Assembly: GCA_023265995.1 (NCBI GenBank)
Contig: JAHFSA010000003.1
Span: 186,001 to 250,000 of the forward strand
Origin: Perlucidibaca sp.
GTDB lineage: Bacteria > Pseudomonadota > Gammaproteobacteria > Pseudomonadales > Moraxellaceae
Direction: 5' to 3'
DNA: 64,000 bases
Shown: piece by piece, positions 44,244-53,722 of the stretch
Numbering within the stretch: position 1 is the stretch's first letter
Layout of the letters: the number at the start of each line of letters is the position of its first letter
Notes under the pieces: generated by a model
The model's database searches: none
The model's input: only the letters and a program-made list of their open reading frames with translations
What the model was told of the DNA's origin: nothing
Made by a program: the position numbers and the translations under genes

Positions 44244-45143
44244 CTACTCCGGACGCCGCGCCGCGTCGACATGGCGTCGATTGAAGATACCGATCACAGG
44301 CGTACCGTGGGCTCGCATGGCGGGCTCGATCCGGCGATGCAATGCGTGGTAGCGATAGAACGGCACCCGCGGGAACAGGTGGTGCACGGAGTGCAGGTTC
44401 TGGCCGAGCCAGAACCACTCCAGCAGTTTTATCCACTTGGGCATGATCATGCTGTTGGTGTTCCGGTAACGAGCGGAGTCTGCGTACGGGTGGTGAGGGC
44501 GATACGCGAACCAGTATGCGGTGAAGAACGCCCCCGCCAGGTAGCCGAAAACCAGCAATGCCCAGGCATGTTCCCGTGTGACAAGGGCAACGAACACGAC
44601 ACGCCAGCCGATCGCGAGCAGCACCTCCGCGATGTAGACCGTCTTTTCCCGCCACGGAGCGGTTGCCCAGTGGTTGCGGAACAGGAAGGTGTTCTGGACC
44701 CAGAGGAAGCGGAAACCGCAAATCAGAAAGGCGAGAAAGCCACCGCGCATGCCGCTGACGACATAGTCCGGATCCTTGTCTGGCTGGTTGGTGTAGCGAT
44801 GATGTGTGAAGTGTTCGACCTTATGAGTGGAGAACGGCACCATGATCAACGGTGCCACCAGATAGCCGCAGAGATTGTTGAGCCACTGCAAGCGATCGTG
44901 GCCGCCATGAATGTTGCCATGCGCGGCCTCATGCAGCGGTGTATAGGACATGTAGGTGGCGACGGCGTAGAGCAGCATTGCAGGCGCCAGCGATAACCAG
45001 CCTGTCGTGAACAGGTAAAGGTCTGCGATCAGAAGTGCCCACACCACCACCAGCAGCAGCACTGTCGGCCAGGCCAGCTCGCTGGTGTATTCGCGTGCTG
45101 TGGCGATGGCCTGTTTGTTCAGAGCGTTCAGATCCGGATGCAT
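44244..45143 (-). CDS. Membrane fatty acid desaturase
   Basis: A 299-residue di-iron membrane enzyme. Three histidine boxes are visible: HEAAH (71-75), HFTHH (111-115) and HSVHH near 252-256. Hydrophobic pairs of segments lie at about 25-65, 90-105, 145-165 and 180-215. The pattern fits acyl-lipid or acyl-CoA desaturases that introduce double bonds with oxygen and an electron donor. An AraC-family gene starts divergently 132 bases away and is a likely regulator; the region between them is the shared promoter. Confidence 0.88.
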   Translation of the reverse strand: MHPDLNALNKQAIATAREYTSELAWPTVLLLVVVWALLIADLYLFTTGWLSLAPAMLLYAVATYMSYTPLHEAAHGNIHGGHDRLQWLNNLCGYLVAPLIMVPFSTHKVEHFTHHRYTNQPDKDPDYVVSGMRGGFLAFLICGFRFLWVQNTFLFRNHWATAPWREKTVYIAEVLLAIGWRVVFVALVTREHAWALLVFGYLAGAFFTAYWFAYRPHHPYADSARYRNTNSMIMPKWIKLLEWFWLGQNLHSVHHLFPRVPFYRYHALHRRIEPAMRAHGTPVIGIFNRRHVDAARRPE

Positions 45144-45275
45144 GGTTTTCCTCCAGGGGCCTCTTGATTACGCAACACTAGCGGGCAGTCCTGTATCCTT
45201 GGCAGAGCATTAGTGGACTGTTGCCATGCATTTCCGGCCAGGCCGTCTCTCATCTTTGCGCCAGAAAATTCCGGT

Positions 45276-46298
45276 ATGGGCATATCAAAGGAAGCGGGCT
45301 TTCAGCATCCCGTTGCCATCAGTCAGGTGATGGTGAATTTCGCTGCGCGCTACGGTGTCGATGCGGAGACCTGCCTGCTGGGTACCGGCATTACGGAAGC
45401 GCAGTTGCGGGACGCGGATGCCCTCGTTGCGCGCGAGCAGGAGATGCGTCTGATTGAAAACCTGATGCTCGCCTTGCCGGATATCCCTGCGCTCGGCTTC
45501 GAGCTTGGCCTGCGCTACAACGTGGCGACCTTCGGTATCTGGGGGTTTGCGCTGCGGACCAGTCGCAGTTTGCGTGAGGCCATCCAGAGCGCGCTGCGCT
45601 ATCTGCCGCTGAGCACAGCGTACTGCCGCCTGGCGATATTCTTTGATCAGCAAGAGTACGGCATCAGCGCCGATCCCTCGGATATCCCGCATCACGTGCG
45701 GCAGTTCCTGCTGGAGCGCGATACGGCGACAGCCATCAATCTGTTTGACGAACTCGCGCTTTCGGGTCTGCGTGTGCTGCGCCTCGAATTCGAGGGCAGG
45801 GCGCCGGCGTACGCGGACCGGATCGAGGCACTCTGCGGTATCGCACCTCACTATGAATGTTCGCGCAACGCCATCGTGCTGCGTCGACAGGACGCGGAGC
45901 TACCTCTGCCGATGTACGACGCGCATCTGGTGCGGCTACTGGAGGAGCAGTGCCGTGCGCAACTGGAGAGACGGCAGGTCGCCGGCATCGCCGGGCAGGT
46001 CCGACAGCTGCTCCTGGGTTCGACGGGGCTGGTGGCCTCCCTTGAAGATGTTGCGAGTCAGCTGGCCATGGCGCCGCGCAGCCTGCGCCGCAGATTGGCG
46101 GAGGAAGGTACCAGCTTCCGCAATCTCGTCGACACGGAGCGTGGACAACTCGCGGGGCAACTGCTGGAAAACACGGAGATGAAGCTGGAAGAGATGGCGC
46201 TTCAGCTGGGTTACGGCGATACCGCCAGTTTCACGCGTGCGTTCCGGCGCTGGTTCGGACAGTCGCCGAGCGAGTATCGGAAAGCTTCGAAGCGGTGA
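45276..46298 (+). CDS. AraC-family regulator with arabinose-binding-like N-domain
   Basis: A 340-residue regulator. The N-terminal domain of about 200 residues resembles the arabinose-binding-like domain found in OruR/ArgR-type AraC proteins (LGFELGLRYNVATFGIWGFALRTS). The C-terminal AraC HTH starts near 240 (LEDVASQLAMAPRSLRRRLAEEGTSF, ending FRRWFGQSPSEYR). The ATG at 45276 gives a usual length; an upstream in-frame ATG at 45213 is less likely. It is divergent from the desaturase gene, which suggests it controls it, as known for fatty-acid-responsive AraC-type and TetR-type regulators. Confidence 0.85.
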   Translation: MGISKEAGFQHPVAISQVMVNFAARYGVDAETCLLGTGITEAQLRDADALVAREQEMRLIENLMLALPDIPALGFELGLRYNVATFGIWGFALRTSRSLREAIQSALRYLPLSTAYCRLAIFFDQQEYGISADPSDIPHHVRQFLLERDTATAINLFDELALSGLRVLRLEFEGRAPAYADRIEALCGIAPHYECSRNAIVLRRQDAELPLPMYDAHLVRLLEEQCRAQLERRQVAGIAGQVRQLLLGSTGLVASLEDVASQLAMAPRSLRRRLAEEGTSFRNLVDTERGQLAGQLLENTEMKLEEMALQLGYGDTASFTRAFRRWFGQSPSEYRKASKR

Positions 46299-46307
46299 GC
46301 AGCTTTT

Positions 46308-46820
46308 TCAGGCGCTTGGCGTCAAGGACGGTGTCGCATGCCCGGGCCCGCTGGCGCTGCGCAGCGCTTTCCACTGACGGATGCCGACCAGCGTAGTTCT
46401 CCACAGACCGAGCTGGCGCAGCATGCCCAGCGTGTCCGTCACTGACCAGTCCTCGACGATCAGGCCATTTTCGAGACGGCTGATGGTGATGCCGTTGAAG
46501 CTCACCTGTCGCCCCCGGTTTTCACCCCGGACCACGAAGCGCGAGGTGACCTTGTCGCCCTCGACCACCTGCTCCTGCACGGAGATGCGGATGTTGGAGA
46601 GCACGCCCTTGTACATGCTGACCGACTGCTGCGCGCCTTCCAGGCCATGGAAGGTCATGTCGTTCACGTAATCGACGAACTTCGGGCTGTAGTAACGGGA
46701 GGCGGGTGCGCGCCCGGAGCCCGAGCAGACATGCTCCAGGGCCAGTCTGGCCTGCTCGGCGTTGGTGGTGCCGGCGGGGATGCTTTCCGAGGCGATGTTG
46801 CAAGTGATCGTGTTGCTCAT
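46308..46820 (-). CDS. SnoaL-like / NTF2-fold protein
   Basis: A 170-residue protein in the SnoaL/NTF2-like superfamily, recognisable in the pattern YVNDMTFHGLEGAQQSV, KVTSRFVVRGENRG and FNGITISRLENGLIVEDW. These small beta-barrels are isomerases, cyclases or mere binders; no reaction can be assigned. The ATG at 46820 has a GAGAG site. The stop of an upstream gene remnant overlaps this start codon (ATGA), the mark of a formerly coupled pair. It lies downstream of fpr on the same strand. Confidence 0.78.
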   Translation of the reverse strand: MSNTITCNIASESIPAGTTNAEQARLALEHVCSGSGRAPASRYYSPKFVDYVNDMTFHGLEGAQQSVSMYKGVLSNIRISVQEQVVEGDKVTSRFVVRGENRGRQVSFNGITISRLENGLIVEDWSVTDTLGMLRQLGLWRTTLVGIRQWKALRSASGPGHATPSLTPSA

Positions 46821-47030
46821 GATGCTCTCACCGAGTTGGCGGCTGCGACGGCGTAACCGGAAGCTTCGTACTCCCGGCACCAGGCCTGGTAGGTATCCAT
46901 CTGGCCTTCCTGCCAGAGGTGGAAATCCGGTCGGTAGTAGGCCAGGTAGGATGGCAGCAACGAGCTCAGCAGGCCCTTGTGGCCATACAGCCAGGGCAGG
47001 CCGCATAGCAGTCCGACGTGCTTTTCGACC
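46817..47030 (-). pseudogene. C-terminal remnant of a predicted metal-dependent hydrolase
   Basis: A frame different from the neighbouring genes encodes about 70 residues ending in TGA at 46817: KHVGLLCGLPWLYG, then GLLSSLLPSYLAYYRPDF and HLWQEGQMDTYQAWC. The GLL...LLP.YL.Y.RPDFHxW pattern is the C-terminal signature of the predicted metal-dependent hydrolase family (COG3687-type). There is no start codon or ribosome site, and the 5' end is cut at the fpr stop, so the N-terminal 200 or more residues are gone. Its TGA overlaps the start of the SnoaL-like gene, suggesting that the two were once an operon. Confidence 0.6.
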
Positions 47031-47031
47031 C

Positions 47032-47805
47032 TTACTTCTCGACGAAGGCGCGCTCGATGACGTAGTCGCCCGGGGCGTGGCTGGTGCCCTCGACGAAGCC
47101 CCTGGCTTCGAGGATGTCGACCAGATCCTTGAGCATGCTCGGGCTGCCGCAGATCATGATGCGGTCGTTGGCCGGATCGAACGGCGGCAGACCGATGTCC
47201 TTGAACATCTCGCCGGACTCGATGAGGTCGGTGAGACGACCCTGCTGATCGAAGTCTTCGCGCGTCACCGTCGGGTAGTAGATCAGCTTCTCGCGCACCA
47301 GCTCGCCGAAGTTCTCGTCTTCCGGCATGTCTTCGGTGATGTGCTCGAAATAGCCCAGCTCGCTTTTCCAGCGCACGCCATGGGTCAGCACGATCTTGTC
47401 GAAGGCTTCGTAGAACTCGGGGTCGCGGATCACGCTCATGAACGGCGCCAGACCGGTGCCGGTGGAGAGCAGATAGAGGTTCTTGCCGGGCTTGAGGTTG
47501 TCCATGATCAGCGAGCCGGTGGGCTTGCGCGATACCAGCAGGGTGTCACCAACCTGGAGATGCTGTAGGCGCGAGGTCAGCGGACCGTTCTGGACCTTGA
47601 TGCTGTAGAACTCGAGATGGTCGCTGTAATGGGCGCTGACCACCGAATAGGCGCGCATCAGCGGCTTGCCTTCGACCTGGAGGCCGATCATGACGAACTG
47701 GCCGGTCTTGAAACGCAGGCTCTGGTCACGCGTGGTGGTGAAGCTGAACAGGCTGTCATTCCAGTGATGGACCGACAGCACCTTTTCCTCGTTGAACGCC
47801 GACAT
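47032..47805 (-). CDS. fpr: Ferredoxin--NADP reductase
   Basis: A 257-residue FAD-containing flavoprotein that exchanges electrons between NADPH and ferredoxin or flavodoxin. The FAD-binding motif RAYSVVSAH (about 51-59), the NADPH motif GTGTGLAPFMSVI (about 116-128), CGSPSMLKD and the C-terminal YVIERAFVEK all match bacterial Fpr. It is followed by remnant and SnoaL-like sequences and preceded by moaA, five bases upstream. It could reduce the ferredoxin encoded two genes upstream. Confidence 0.93.
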   Translation of the reverse strand: MSAFNEEKVLSVHHWNDSLFSFTTTRDQSLRFKTGQFVMIGLQVEGKPLMRAYSVVSAHYSDHLEFYSIKVQNGPLTSRLQHLQVGDTLLVSRKPTGSLIMDNLKPGKNLYLLSTGTGLAPFMSVIRDPEFYEAFDKIVLTHGVRWKSELGYFEHITEDMPEDENFGELVREKLIYYPTVTREDFDQQGRLTDLIESGEMFKDIGLPPFDPANDRIMICGSPSMLKDLVDILEARGFVEGTSHAPGDYVIERAFVEK

Positions 47806-47810
47806 GTTAC

Positions 47811-48851
47811 CTAGCCTCCTGTCATGTTCATGAAACGGATGATTTGCGGCGGTTCTTCCAGGTTGAACTCGTGGCGCTCGGGCTTGAGCGGCATGGCCGC
47901 GACGATGGCGTCCTGCAGACGTTCGCGGTCACCGGGAGCGGTGCGCATGACCTCGCGCAGATCGACGCTGTGCTCGTTGCCGAGACAGAGCAGCAGGCGC
48001 CCGCTGGCGGTCAGCCGCACGCGATTGCAGCTGCTGCAGAAGTTGTTGCTGTGTGGCGAGATTACGCCGATGCGTATCGTGCTGTCCGGCATGTGGTAGT
48101 AGCGGGTCGGACCACCGGCATCGCTCGCCAGGGCCTCGGGGCAGGGCAGCAGGTCGAACTCGCCGCGTATGCGCTCCAGCACTTCACTGCTGGAGACGAA
48201 GCTCAGGGCCCGGTCATGCTCGTGGATGACGCCCAGCGGCATCTCCTCGATGAAGGCGAGGTCGAGGCCTTCGCGCCGGGAAAAGCGCACCAGGTCGATG
48301 ATCTCGTCGTCATTGCGGTCGCGCAGGATGACGCTGTTGAGCTTGATGCGCCGGAAGCCGGCGGCCTTGGCGGCGGCGATGCCGGCCAGCACGTCACCGA
48401 GATGCCCGGTGCGCGTGAGCTCGTGAAAGCGCTCCGGCTGCAGGCTGTCGAGGCTGATGTTGAGGCTGTGCAGACCGGCCTGCTTCAGCGGCAGGGCGAA
48501 CTGCTGCAGGCGGGAACCGTTGGTGGTCAGCGCCAGGGTATCGAGCCCCGGCAGCCGGGCGAGACGCTCGACCAATGAGACCAGACCTTCGCGTACCAGC
48601 GGTTCGCCGCCGGTGAGACGGATCTTGCGCACGCCGAGGCTGACAAAGGCCTCGGCGGCAGCGGCCATCTCCTCCAGCGTCAGCACCTCCGCGCGTGGCA
48701 GGAAGCGCATTTCCTCGGCCATGCAGTAGACGCAGCGGAAGTCGCAGCGATCGGTCACTGACAGGCGCAGATAGCTGACGCGCCGCCCGTAGCCATCCTG
48801 CAGCAGTGCCGGCGGCGACAGGGGCAGGGTGGCGGCGGCCAGGTCAGGCAC
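47811..48851 (-). CDS. moaA: GTP 3',8-cyclase MoaA
   Basis: A 346-residue radical-SAM enzyme for the first step of molybdenum cofactor synthesis. The SAM cluster motif CDFRCVYC has Cys36, Cys40 and Cys43; the second 4Fe-4S site is in [11 protein letters not shown] with a later LLLCLG; and the C-terminal Gly-Gly, essential in MoaA, is present. No other mo-genes (moaC, moaD, moeA) are nearby. It overlaps the ferredoxin gene by eight bases and shares the operon with a molybdopterin oxidoreductase, suggesting supply tied to that enzyme. Confidence 0.94.
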   Translation of the reverse strand: MPDLAAATLPLSPPALLQDGYGRRVSYLRLSVTDRCDFRCVYCMAEEMRFLPRAEVLTLEEMAAAAEAFVSLGVRKIRLTGGEPLVREGLVSLVERLARLPGLDTLALTTNGSRLQQFALPLKQAGLHSLNISLDSLQPERFHELTRTGHLGDVLAGIAAAKAAGFRRIKLNSVILRDRNDDEIIDLVRFSRREGLDLAFIEEMPLGVIHEHDRALSFVSSSEVLERIRGEFDLLPCPEALASDAGGPTRYYHMPDSTIRIGVISPHSNNFCSSCNRVRLTASGRLLLCLGNEHSVDLREVMRTAPGDRERLQDAIVAAMPLKPERHEFNLEEPPQIIRFMNMTGG

Positions 48852-49182
48852 CGTTGCGGTCCAGATGAGCCAGCTTGCCCTTCACGCCGGTCCACTCGGC
48901 ATGGTCGGCAGGCGCCGGCTTCTGCTTGGTTATGCGGGTCCAGGCCGGGTGCACGGAAAGCTCGGCATTGAGCGCGATGAATGCCTTCTGGTCGGCGGGC
49001 ATCTCGTCCTCGCTGCGGATGGCATCGACCGGGCATTCCGGCTCGCAGAGCGCGCAGTCGATGCACTCCTCGGGGTTGATGACGAGGAAGTTGGGGCCTT
49101 CGTAGAAGCAGTCCACCGGGCAGACTTCGACACAGTCGGTGTGCTTGCAGCGGATGCATTCTTCCATCACGACAAAGGTCAT
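48844..49182 (-). CDS. fdxA: 7Fe ferredoxin (FdxA-like)
   Basis: A 112-residue ferredoxin very like Azotobacter ferredoxin I. The N-terminal [17 protein letters not shown] and the following [15 protein letters not shown] supply ligands for one 3Fe-4S and one 4Fe-4S cluster; the C-terminal extension ([17 protein letters not shown]) is also typical. It is likely to pass electrons between the downstream Fpr and the molybdoenzyme encoded upstream. It overlaps the molybdoenzyme gene by four bases and moaA by eight. Confidence 0.94.
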   Translation of the reverse strand: MTFVVMEECIRCKHTDCVEVCPVDCFYEGPNFLVINPEECIDCALCEPECPVDAIRSEDEMPADQKAFIALNAELSVHPAWTRITKQKPAPADHAEWTGVKGKLAHLDRNGA

Positions 49183-51509
49183 GCCGGTATCTCCTGGTTC
49201 AGCTCTTGATTCAGTTCTTGAGCAGGCTCTTGATGAGAGCTTGCGATCTTGCGGATGTGCACCGGCACATACTTGTGGAACGGCGTACGTGACAGCGGAT
49301 CGCAGTGCGTGCTCGAGGTCAGACGATTGAGCTCCGGCCCGATGGGTGCGCTGTCGCGATAGCGCATGCCGTAGCCGTGCGGCAGCGTCACCATGCCGGT
49401 GCGCACGGCGTCATCGATCTCGATGACGACTTCGATGCTGTCGCGCTCGGAGGTGCAGGTGGCCTTCTCGCCATCGGCGAGGCCGAGCCGTTCGGCATCT
49501 TCCGGGTGCATGCGCATGGCGCCGTGCGGGTCGACCTTGCGCCAGGCCGGGTCGCGATAGATCTGGTTGGCGTTGTAGCTGCGGCGTTCGCCGGCCATCA
49601 GGATGAAGGGATAGTCCGCGCCCGGCGCCACTTCGGTGGCGAGTGCGCGCAGCTCGGCGAGCATCTCGGGAATTTCGAGATGGATGCGGCCATCCTTGTT
49701 CGCGATCAGGGTCCAGACGTCCTTGAGTTCGTTCAGGCTCATCACCGTGCCGGCGCGCTTGTCCAGGATGGCGCGGAACAGGGTGGTGCCCAGGGTCAGG
49801 CGATTGCCCTCATGCCCGGCGCGGCGCACGGCGGCGTAGTGCGTGTTGGCGTACTGGATGGCCAGCGGCAGCAGTGGCGCGGCGGCGGCAGCGCCATCCG
49901 GCAGGGCCTTGCCCAGCGTGCGATAGACGATGGAGGCGGCGAACGGCACCCAGGCCTTGTTGCGCGCCAGCGTCAGGCCGAGCGCGCCCATGTAGGCGAG
50001 ATGTCCCGATGCTTTCGGCTCCACGCGGGCGATGCGCTCCAGACGCGGGAAATCGGTCGGGATGGCGCCCATCTTTTCCAGCAGGCGGGTATAGATTTCC
50101 GGCTCCGGCAGGCTTTCACCCAGGGGTGGAAACAGCGCATGACGGAGGTGGAAGGCGTTTTCCGGGAACTCCAGATTGAAGCCGGTCGCTTCCCATTTCT
50201 CGAACTGTGACGCCGCCGGCAGGATGTAGTGCGCCAGCCGCGCGCTTTCGGTCAGGGTGACATCGACCACAACCAGCAGCTCCAGCTGCCGGAAGGCGTG
50301 GTCATAGGCGGCGGTGTCGGCGAAGGTCAGCAACGGATTGGAGCTGTCGACAAAGACCGCGCGCACGCGATCTTCGCCGGCACGCAGAATCTCGTCCGGC
50401 AAAATATTGGGCGGGTAGATGCCGGCGATCGGGTGCATCTTATGGTGCGCCGTCAGCTTGAGGCCCTTGCCGTTCTTTTTCTTCCGGCGTTCGTCGGTGT
50501 TGCCGAGGATGGGCAGCAGGAAGGTGTGCAGGTTGTTGCCGCCCTTGATGCCGAAGTTGCCGGTGATCAGGTAGAGCAGTTTTTCCAGGTAGCCGTTGAG
50601 CGTGGTGTGCAGGGTCTGCTGAATGCCGAGGTCGATGCGCACGCAGGCCGTGCGCGCGGTCGCGAAGCCGCGCGCGACACGCTCGACATCGGCCAGCGGC
50701 ACGTCGGCGCGGGCGGCGTAGTCGGCGACGGGGAGGGCGAGCAGGGCTTGCTCCACGGCCGTGAAGCCGGTGCAGTGCCGCATCAGGAAGTCACGGTCGT
50801 GCAGGCCTTCGCGCACGATGATGGCCAGCATGGCACTCATCAGGAAGGCATCGGTGCCCGGCCGCAGCTGGAGATGGATGTCGGCGACCTTGGCGGTTTC
50901 CGAACGGCGCGGGTCGACCACCACCATGGTGCGGTTCGGGTCCTTCCTGATTTCTTTCAGCGTGTCGCGGGCATTGGGAATGCCGTGGGCCTGGAACGGG
51001 TTGGTGCCGATGAAGAGCACGTAGTCGGCGTGTTCGACATCTTCCGTGGTATGGCAGGTCTGGCTGCCGAACAGGCGGCCGTTGACCCAGAAGTCGCCGG
51101 TCTTTTCCTGGCCCAGCGCGTTGTAGGCGTAGCGGCTCTTCATGGCGGCCAGCAGCTGGCGACTGTAGGCGCCGCCGAGGTGGTTGCCCTGACCACCGCC
51201 GCCGACAAAGGCGAAGGCATCGCCGCCATGGCGCTGCCGGATGCCGATCAGGCGGGCGGCGATGTCATTCAGTGCCTCGTCCCAGCTCACGCGCGCGAAG
51301 CTGCCGTCCGCCTGGCGCTTGAGCGGGTGTTGCAGGCGGTCGTCGTGATTCTGGTAATGCTCCAGACGCGCTGCCTTCTGACAGATATAGCCCTTCGAGA
51401 CAGGGTGGTCGTCATCGCCGCGAATGCGGGTGAACTTGCCGTTTTCGATGTCGACCGTCAGGCCGCAGTTGCGCGAGCAAAGGATGCAAGCGGTTTTTTC
51501 GGTGGTCAT
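49179..51509 (-). CDS. Molybdopterin oxidoreductase, DMSO-reductase family
   Basis: A 776-residue enzyme with an N-terminal 4Fe-4S site (Cys8, Cys11, Cys15, Cys43) and the molybdopterin domains of the formate dehydrogenase/nitrate reductase/DMSO reductase group. [10 protein letters not shown] puts Cys152-His153 where formate dehydrogenase H has Sec140-His141, so cysteine may be the metal ligand. [24 protein letters not shown] and the C-terminal dinucleotide-binding region ([23 protein letters not shown]) are present. There is no Tat signal, so it is cytoplasmic. The C-terminus carries a short [10 protein letters not shown] repeat. Its reaction is unknown. It heads the fdxA-moaA-fpr block. Confidence 0.88.
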   Translation of the reverse strand: MTTEKTACILCSRNCGLTVDIENGKFTRIRGDDDHPVSKGYICQKAARLEHYQNHDDRLQHPLKRQADGSFARVSWDEALNDIAARLIGIRQRHGGDAFAFVGGGGQGNHLGGAYSRQLLAAMKSRYAYNALGQEKTGDFWVNGRLFGSQTCHTTEDVEHADYVLFIGTNPFQAHGIPNARDTLKEIRKDPNRTMVVVDPRRSETAKVADIHLQLRPGTDAFLMSAMLAIIVREGLHDRDFLMRHCTGFTAVEQALLALPVADYAARADVPLADVERVARGFATARTACVRIDLGIQQTLHTTLNGYLEKLLYLITGNFGIKGGNNLHTFLLPILGNTDERRKKKNGKGLKLTAHHKMHPIAGIYPPNILPDEILRAGEDRVRAVFVDSSNPLLTFADTAAYDHAFRQLELLVVVDVTLTESARLAHYILPAASQFEKWEATGFNLEFPENAFHLRHALFPPLGESLPEPEIYTRLLEKMGAIPTDFPRLERIARVEPKASGHLAYMGALGLTLARNKAWVPFAASIVYRTLGKALPDGAAAAAPLLPLAIQYANTHYAAVRRAGHEGNRLTLGTTLFRAILDKRAGTVMSLNELKDVWTLIANKDGRIHLEIPEMLAELRALATEVAPGADYPFILMAGERRSYNANQIYRDPAWRKVDPHGAMRMHPEDAERLGLADGEKATCTSERDSIEVVIEIDDAVRTGMVTLPHGYGMRYRDSAPIGPELNRLTSSTHCDPLSRTPFHKYVPVHIRKIASSHQEPAQELNQELNQEIPA

Positions 51510-51550
51510 GGTGGCGGTCTCGGGTGGCAGGCAGGACTATTTGATAGCGA

Positions 51551-51571
51551 TCGTTATCGTAACGAACGTTA
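51551..51571. promoter_or_regulatory. Alternating CGTTA/TAACG operator candidate
   Basis: TCGTTA-TCG-TAACGA (51551-51565) is an inverted repeat, and TAACG-AA-CGTTA (51560-51571) is a second, overlapping one. They lie in the 78-base space between the divergent molybdoenzyme and TetR genes, the place where a TetR repressor would bind. Confidence 0.6.
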
Positions 51572-51587
51572 TGCTACGATATCTGTC

Positions 51588-52163
51588 ATGTCAATCGCGA
51601 AGAGCCGACCCATGCGCTATTCCCCGGAGCAAAAGCTGGCCACCCGCCAGCGCCTGATCGAGTCCGGCGCGGCCCTGGCCAAGAAGGAAGGTTTCGGCAA
51701 TACCGGCATGGATGCGCTCATGGCGGCGGCCGGGCTGACCACGGGTGCGTTCTATTCGCAGTTCCGTTCCAAGCCCGAGCTGCTGCATGCCATTGTCGAG
51801 CACGAGCTGGACCGCACCCTGACGCTGTTCGCTGGCAAGTCCGATGAGCGTCTGCTGCGCGCGCTGACGGCCTATCTCAGTCCTTTCCATGCGGAGCATC
51901 CCGAGCTGGGCTGCTCCATTCCGACGCTGGGTGGCGAGATCGCACGCGCCGATATCGCCACCCGGGAAAGCTTCGAGGCGCGGTTGCTGCAGCTTCAGGC
52001 CTCTTTCAGCAACACCCTGGGCAGTGATGATGCGGCCTGGGCGCTGATCTGCCAGGCCGTGGGCGGGGTGCTGGTGGCGCGTGCCATGGCCACCCCGGAG
52101 CGGCGTGACGAAGTGCTGGCATCGGTGCTGGCACAGGCGAAGGCGGCCTTGCCGCAGAAGTGA
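51588..52163 (+). CDS. TetR-family regulator
   Basis: A 191-residue regulator with an N-terminal TetR helix-turn-helix (LIESGAALAKKEGFGNTGMDALMAAAGLTTGAFYSQFRSK) and a C-terminal ligand domain (ELGCSIPTLGGEIARAD) like those of AcrR/NemR-type proteins. An ATG at 51612 is an equally good start (GAAGAG site). It is divergent from the molybdoenzyme operon with operator-like repeats between them, so it probably represses that operon and itself; the inducer is unknown. Confidence 0.85.
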   Translation: MSIAKSRPMRYSPEQKLATRQRLIESGAALAKKEGFGNTGMDALMAAAGLTTGAFYSQFRSKPELLHAIVEHELDRTLTLFAGKSDERLLRALTAYLSPFHAEHPELGCSIPTLGGEIARADIATRESFEARLLQLQASFSNTLGSDDAAWALICQAVGGVLVARAMATPERRDEVLASVLAQAKAALPQK

Positions 52164-52318
52164 GCTGTCTGTGCCTGGCGTGTTCCGGGTTTTCGGAAAG
52201 TGTCGGCGAGGCGACAGACTTGCTGCAGGGCATGAGGGGACAATACCGGGCGTTGCCTGCAGCCTTCGCGCGCAGGTAATGTGCGCTCATGCCATGACGC
52301 ATGAGCGCCGACAACACT

Positions 52319-52333
52319 GTCGACAACAACAAG
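52319..52333 (+). promoter_or_regulatory. A-rich leader motif, second copy
   Basis: GTCGACAACAACAAG, identical to 5302-5316, lies 17 bases before the lipoprotein start codon. It contains AACAACAA (AANAANAA type). An Hfq/Crc-type role is inferred. Confidence 0.4.
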
Positions 52334-52350
52334 AAGCGCCTGGAGCCTCC

Positions 52351-53667
52351 ATGAACCTGCCGATCAAGTCTGCCCGCCTGCTGGCGCTCAGTGCCCTCAG
52401 TCTCGCCATTCTCGCCGCCTGCGGGCCGAGCGGCTCCGATTCGGCCACGACGGCCGGGACCAGCGCCAACAGTCGCGGAGATGCTGCGGGCAACACCACG
52501 ACCAGGCCGGCGGACAACACCAGTGACAATGCCGCCAGCCGTCAGGTGCTGGTGGTCAGCAACAACTGGGATGGCACGGCCGATTTCATCGACACCAGCA
52601 CCTTCAAGCGGCTGATGCGTCTCGACATCATTCCGGACAAGGCCGAGCGCCTGCAGGAAATCCAGTCCTCGCCGGATCAGTACGCCTACTTCCTCGCCAT
52701 CCAGCAGCTTATCGGCGAGGGCCACAATCAATATGTCGATGACAGCTTCACATCGCATGACGGTCGCTATCTGTATGTGTCGCGTCCCAGCTTCGCCGAT
52801 GTCGTGGCCTTCGACCTGAGCACGAAGAAGATCGTTTGGCGCGTCAAGGTGGAGGGCAACCGAGCCGATCACATGGCCATCTCGCCGGATGGCAAGCATC
52901 TCGCCGTGTCGGCTTCGACCGCGCGCAAGGTGCACATCATCGATACCGCCAGTGGCAAGATCACCGGCGAGTTCGAGTCCGGCGACCAGCCGCACGAGAA
53001 CAACTATTCGGCCGATGGCAGCAGGATCTTCCATGCCAGCATCGGCACCGTGTACACGCCGCTGGACCAGGTGGTGTTCGACAAGACCAAGGGTGATCGC
53101 TGGTTCGAGGTGGTGGATGCCGCCACCAACAAGGTGCTGAAGCGGGTCGATATCGCCCAGAAACTGCTGGAGGCGGGCTATCCGGACTTCAGCTCGGCGG
53201 TGCGTCCGATGGCGATCTCGCCGGACGAGAACCATTTCTACCTGCAGCTGTCCTTCTTCCATGGCTTCGTCGAGTACGACCTCGCCAAGGATCGCATCGT
53301 GCGTGTGGTGCCGCTGCCCAAGGTCACCACCGAGCCGCGCGAGAACTACCAGCTCGACTCCGCTCATCACGGCCTCGCCATCACGCCCGATGGCAGCAAG
53401 CTCTGCGTCGCCGGCACCATGGACGGCTATGCCGCCATCGTCGATGTCGCCAGCACGGAGCACACGCTGGTGAATGTCGGCACCAAGCCCTACTGGTCGA
53501 CCACCAGTGCCGACGGCAAGTACTGCTTCGTATCGGTCAGCGCGGAAGATGCCGTGGCTGTGGTCGATTACGCCAACCCCATGCTGGTCGCCAAGATCCC
53601 GGTCGGGGACCACCCGCAGCGCATGCGTATCGGCCGTCTCCTGCGTTCGGCGATTGTCGCGAACTGA
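52351..53667 (+). CDS. Beta-propeller lipoprotein (YVTN-type repeats)
   Basis: A 438-residue lipoprotein. The signal peptide ends LAAC with lipidated Cys24, followed by a Ser/Thr/Asn-rich linker to about 62. The rest is a seven-bladed-like propeller with repeats such as FTSHDGRYLYVSRP, MAISPDGKHLAVS, NYSADGSRIFHAS, LAITPDGSKLCVAGT and TTSADGKYCFVSVS. Such proteins are periplasmic or surface scaffolds, some in amine dehydrogenase-like pathways; no active-site residues are evident. A GGAGC site precedes the ATG. Upstream is the shared AACAACAA leader motif. Confidence 0.82.
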   Translation: MNLPIKSARLLALSALSLAILAACGPSGSDSATTAGTSANSRGDAAGNTTTRPADNTSDNAASRQVLVVSNNWDGTADFIDTSTFKRLMRLDIIPDKAERLQEIQSSPDQYAYFLAIQQLIGEGHNQYVDDSFTSHDGRYLYVSRPSFADVVAFDLSTKKIVWRVKVEGNRADHMAISPDGKHLAVSASTARKVHIIDTASGKITGEFESGDQPHENNYSADGSRIFHASIGTVYTPLDQVVFDKTKGDRWFEVVDAATNKVLKRVDIAQKLLEAGYPDFSSAVRPMAISPDENHFYLQLSFFHGFVEYDLAKDRIVRVVPLPKVTTEPRENYQLDSAHHGLAITPDGSKLCVAGTMDGYAAIVDVASTEHTLVNVGTKPYWSTTSADGKYCFVSVSAEDAVAVVDYANPMLVAKIPVGDHPQRMRIGRLLRSAIVAN

Positions 53668-53722
53668 GGTCCGTGACCGCGTGCCCGGATGAGCTCCGGG
53701 GCGCGGTCCGGTTCGTGGCGTT

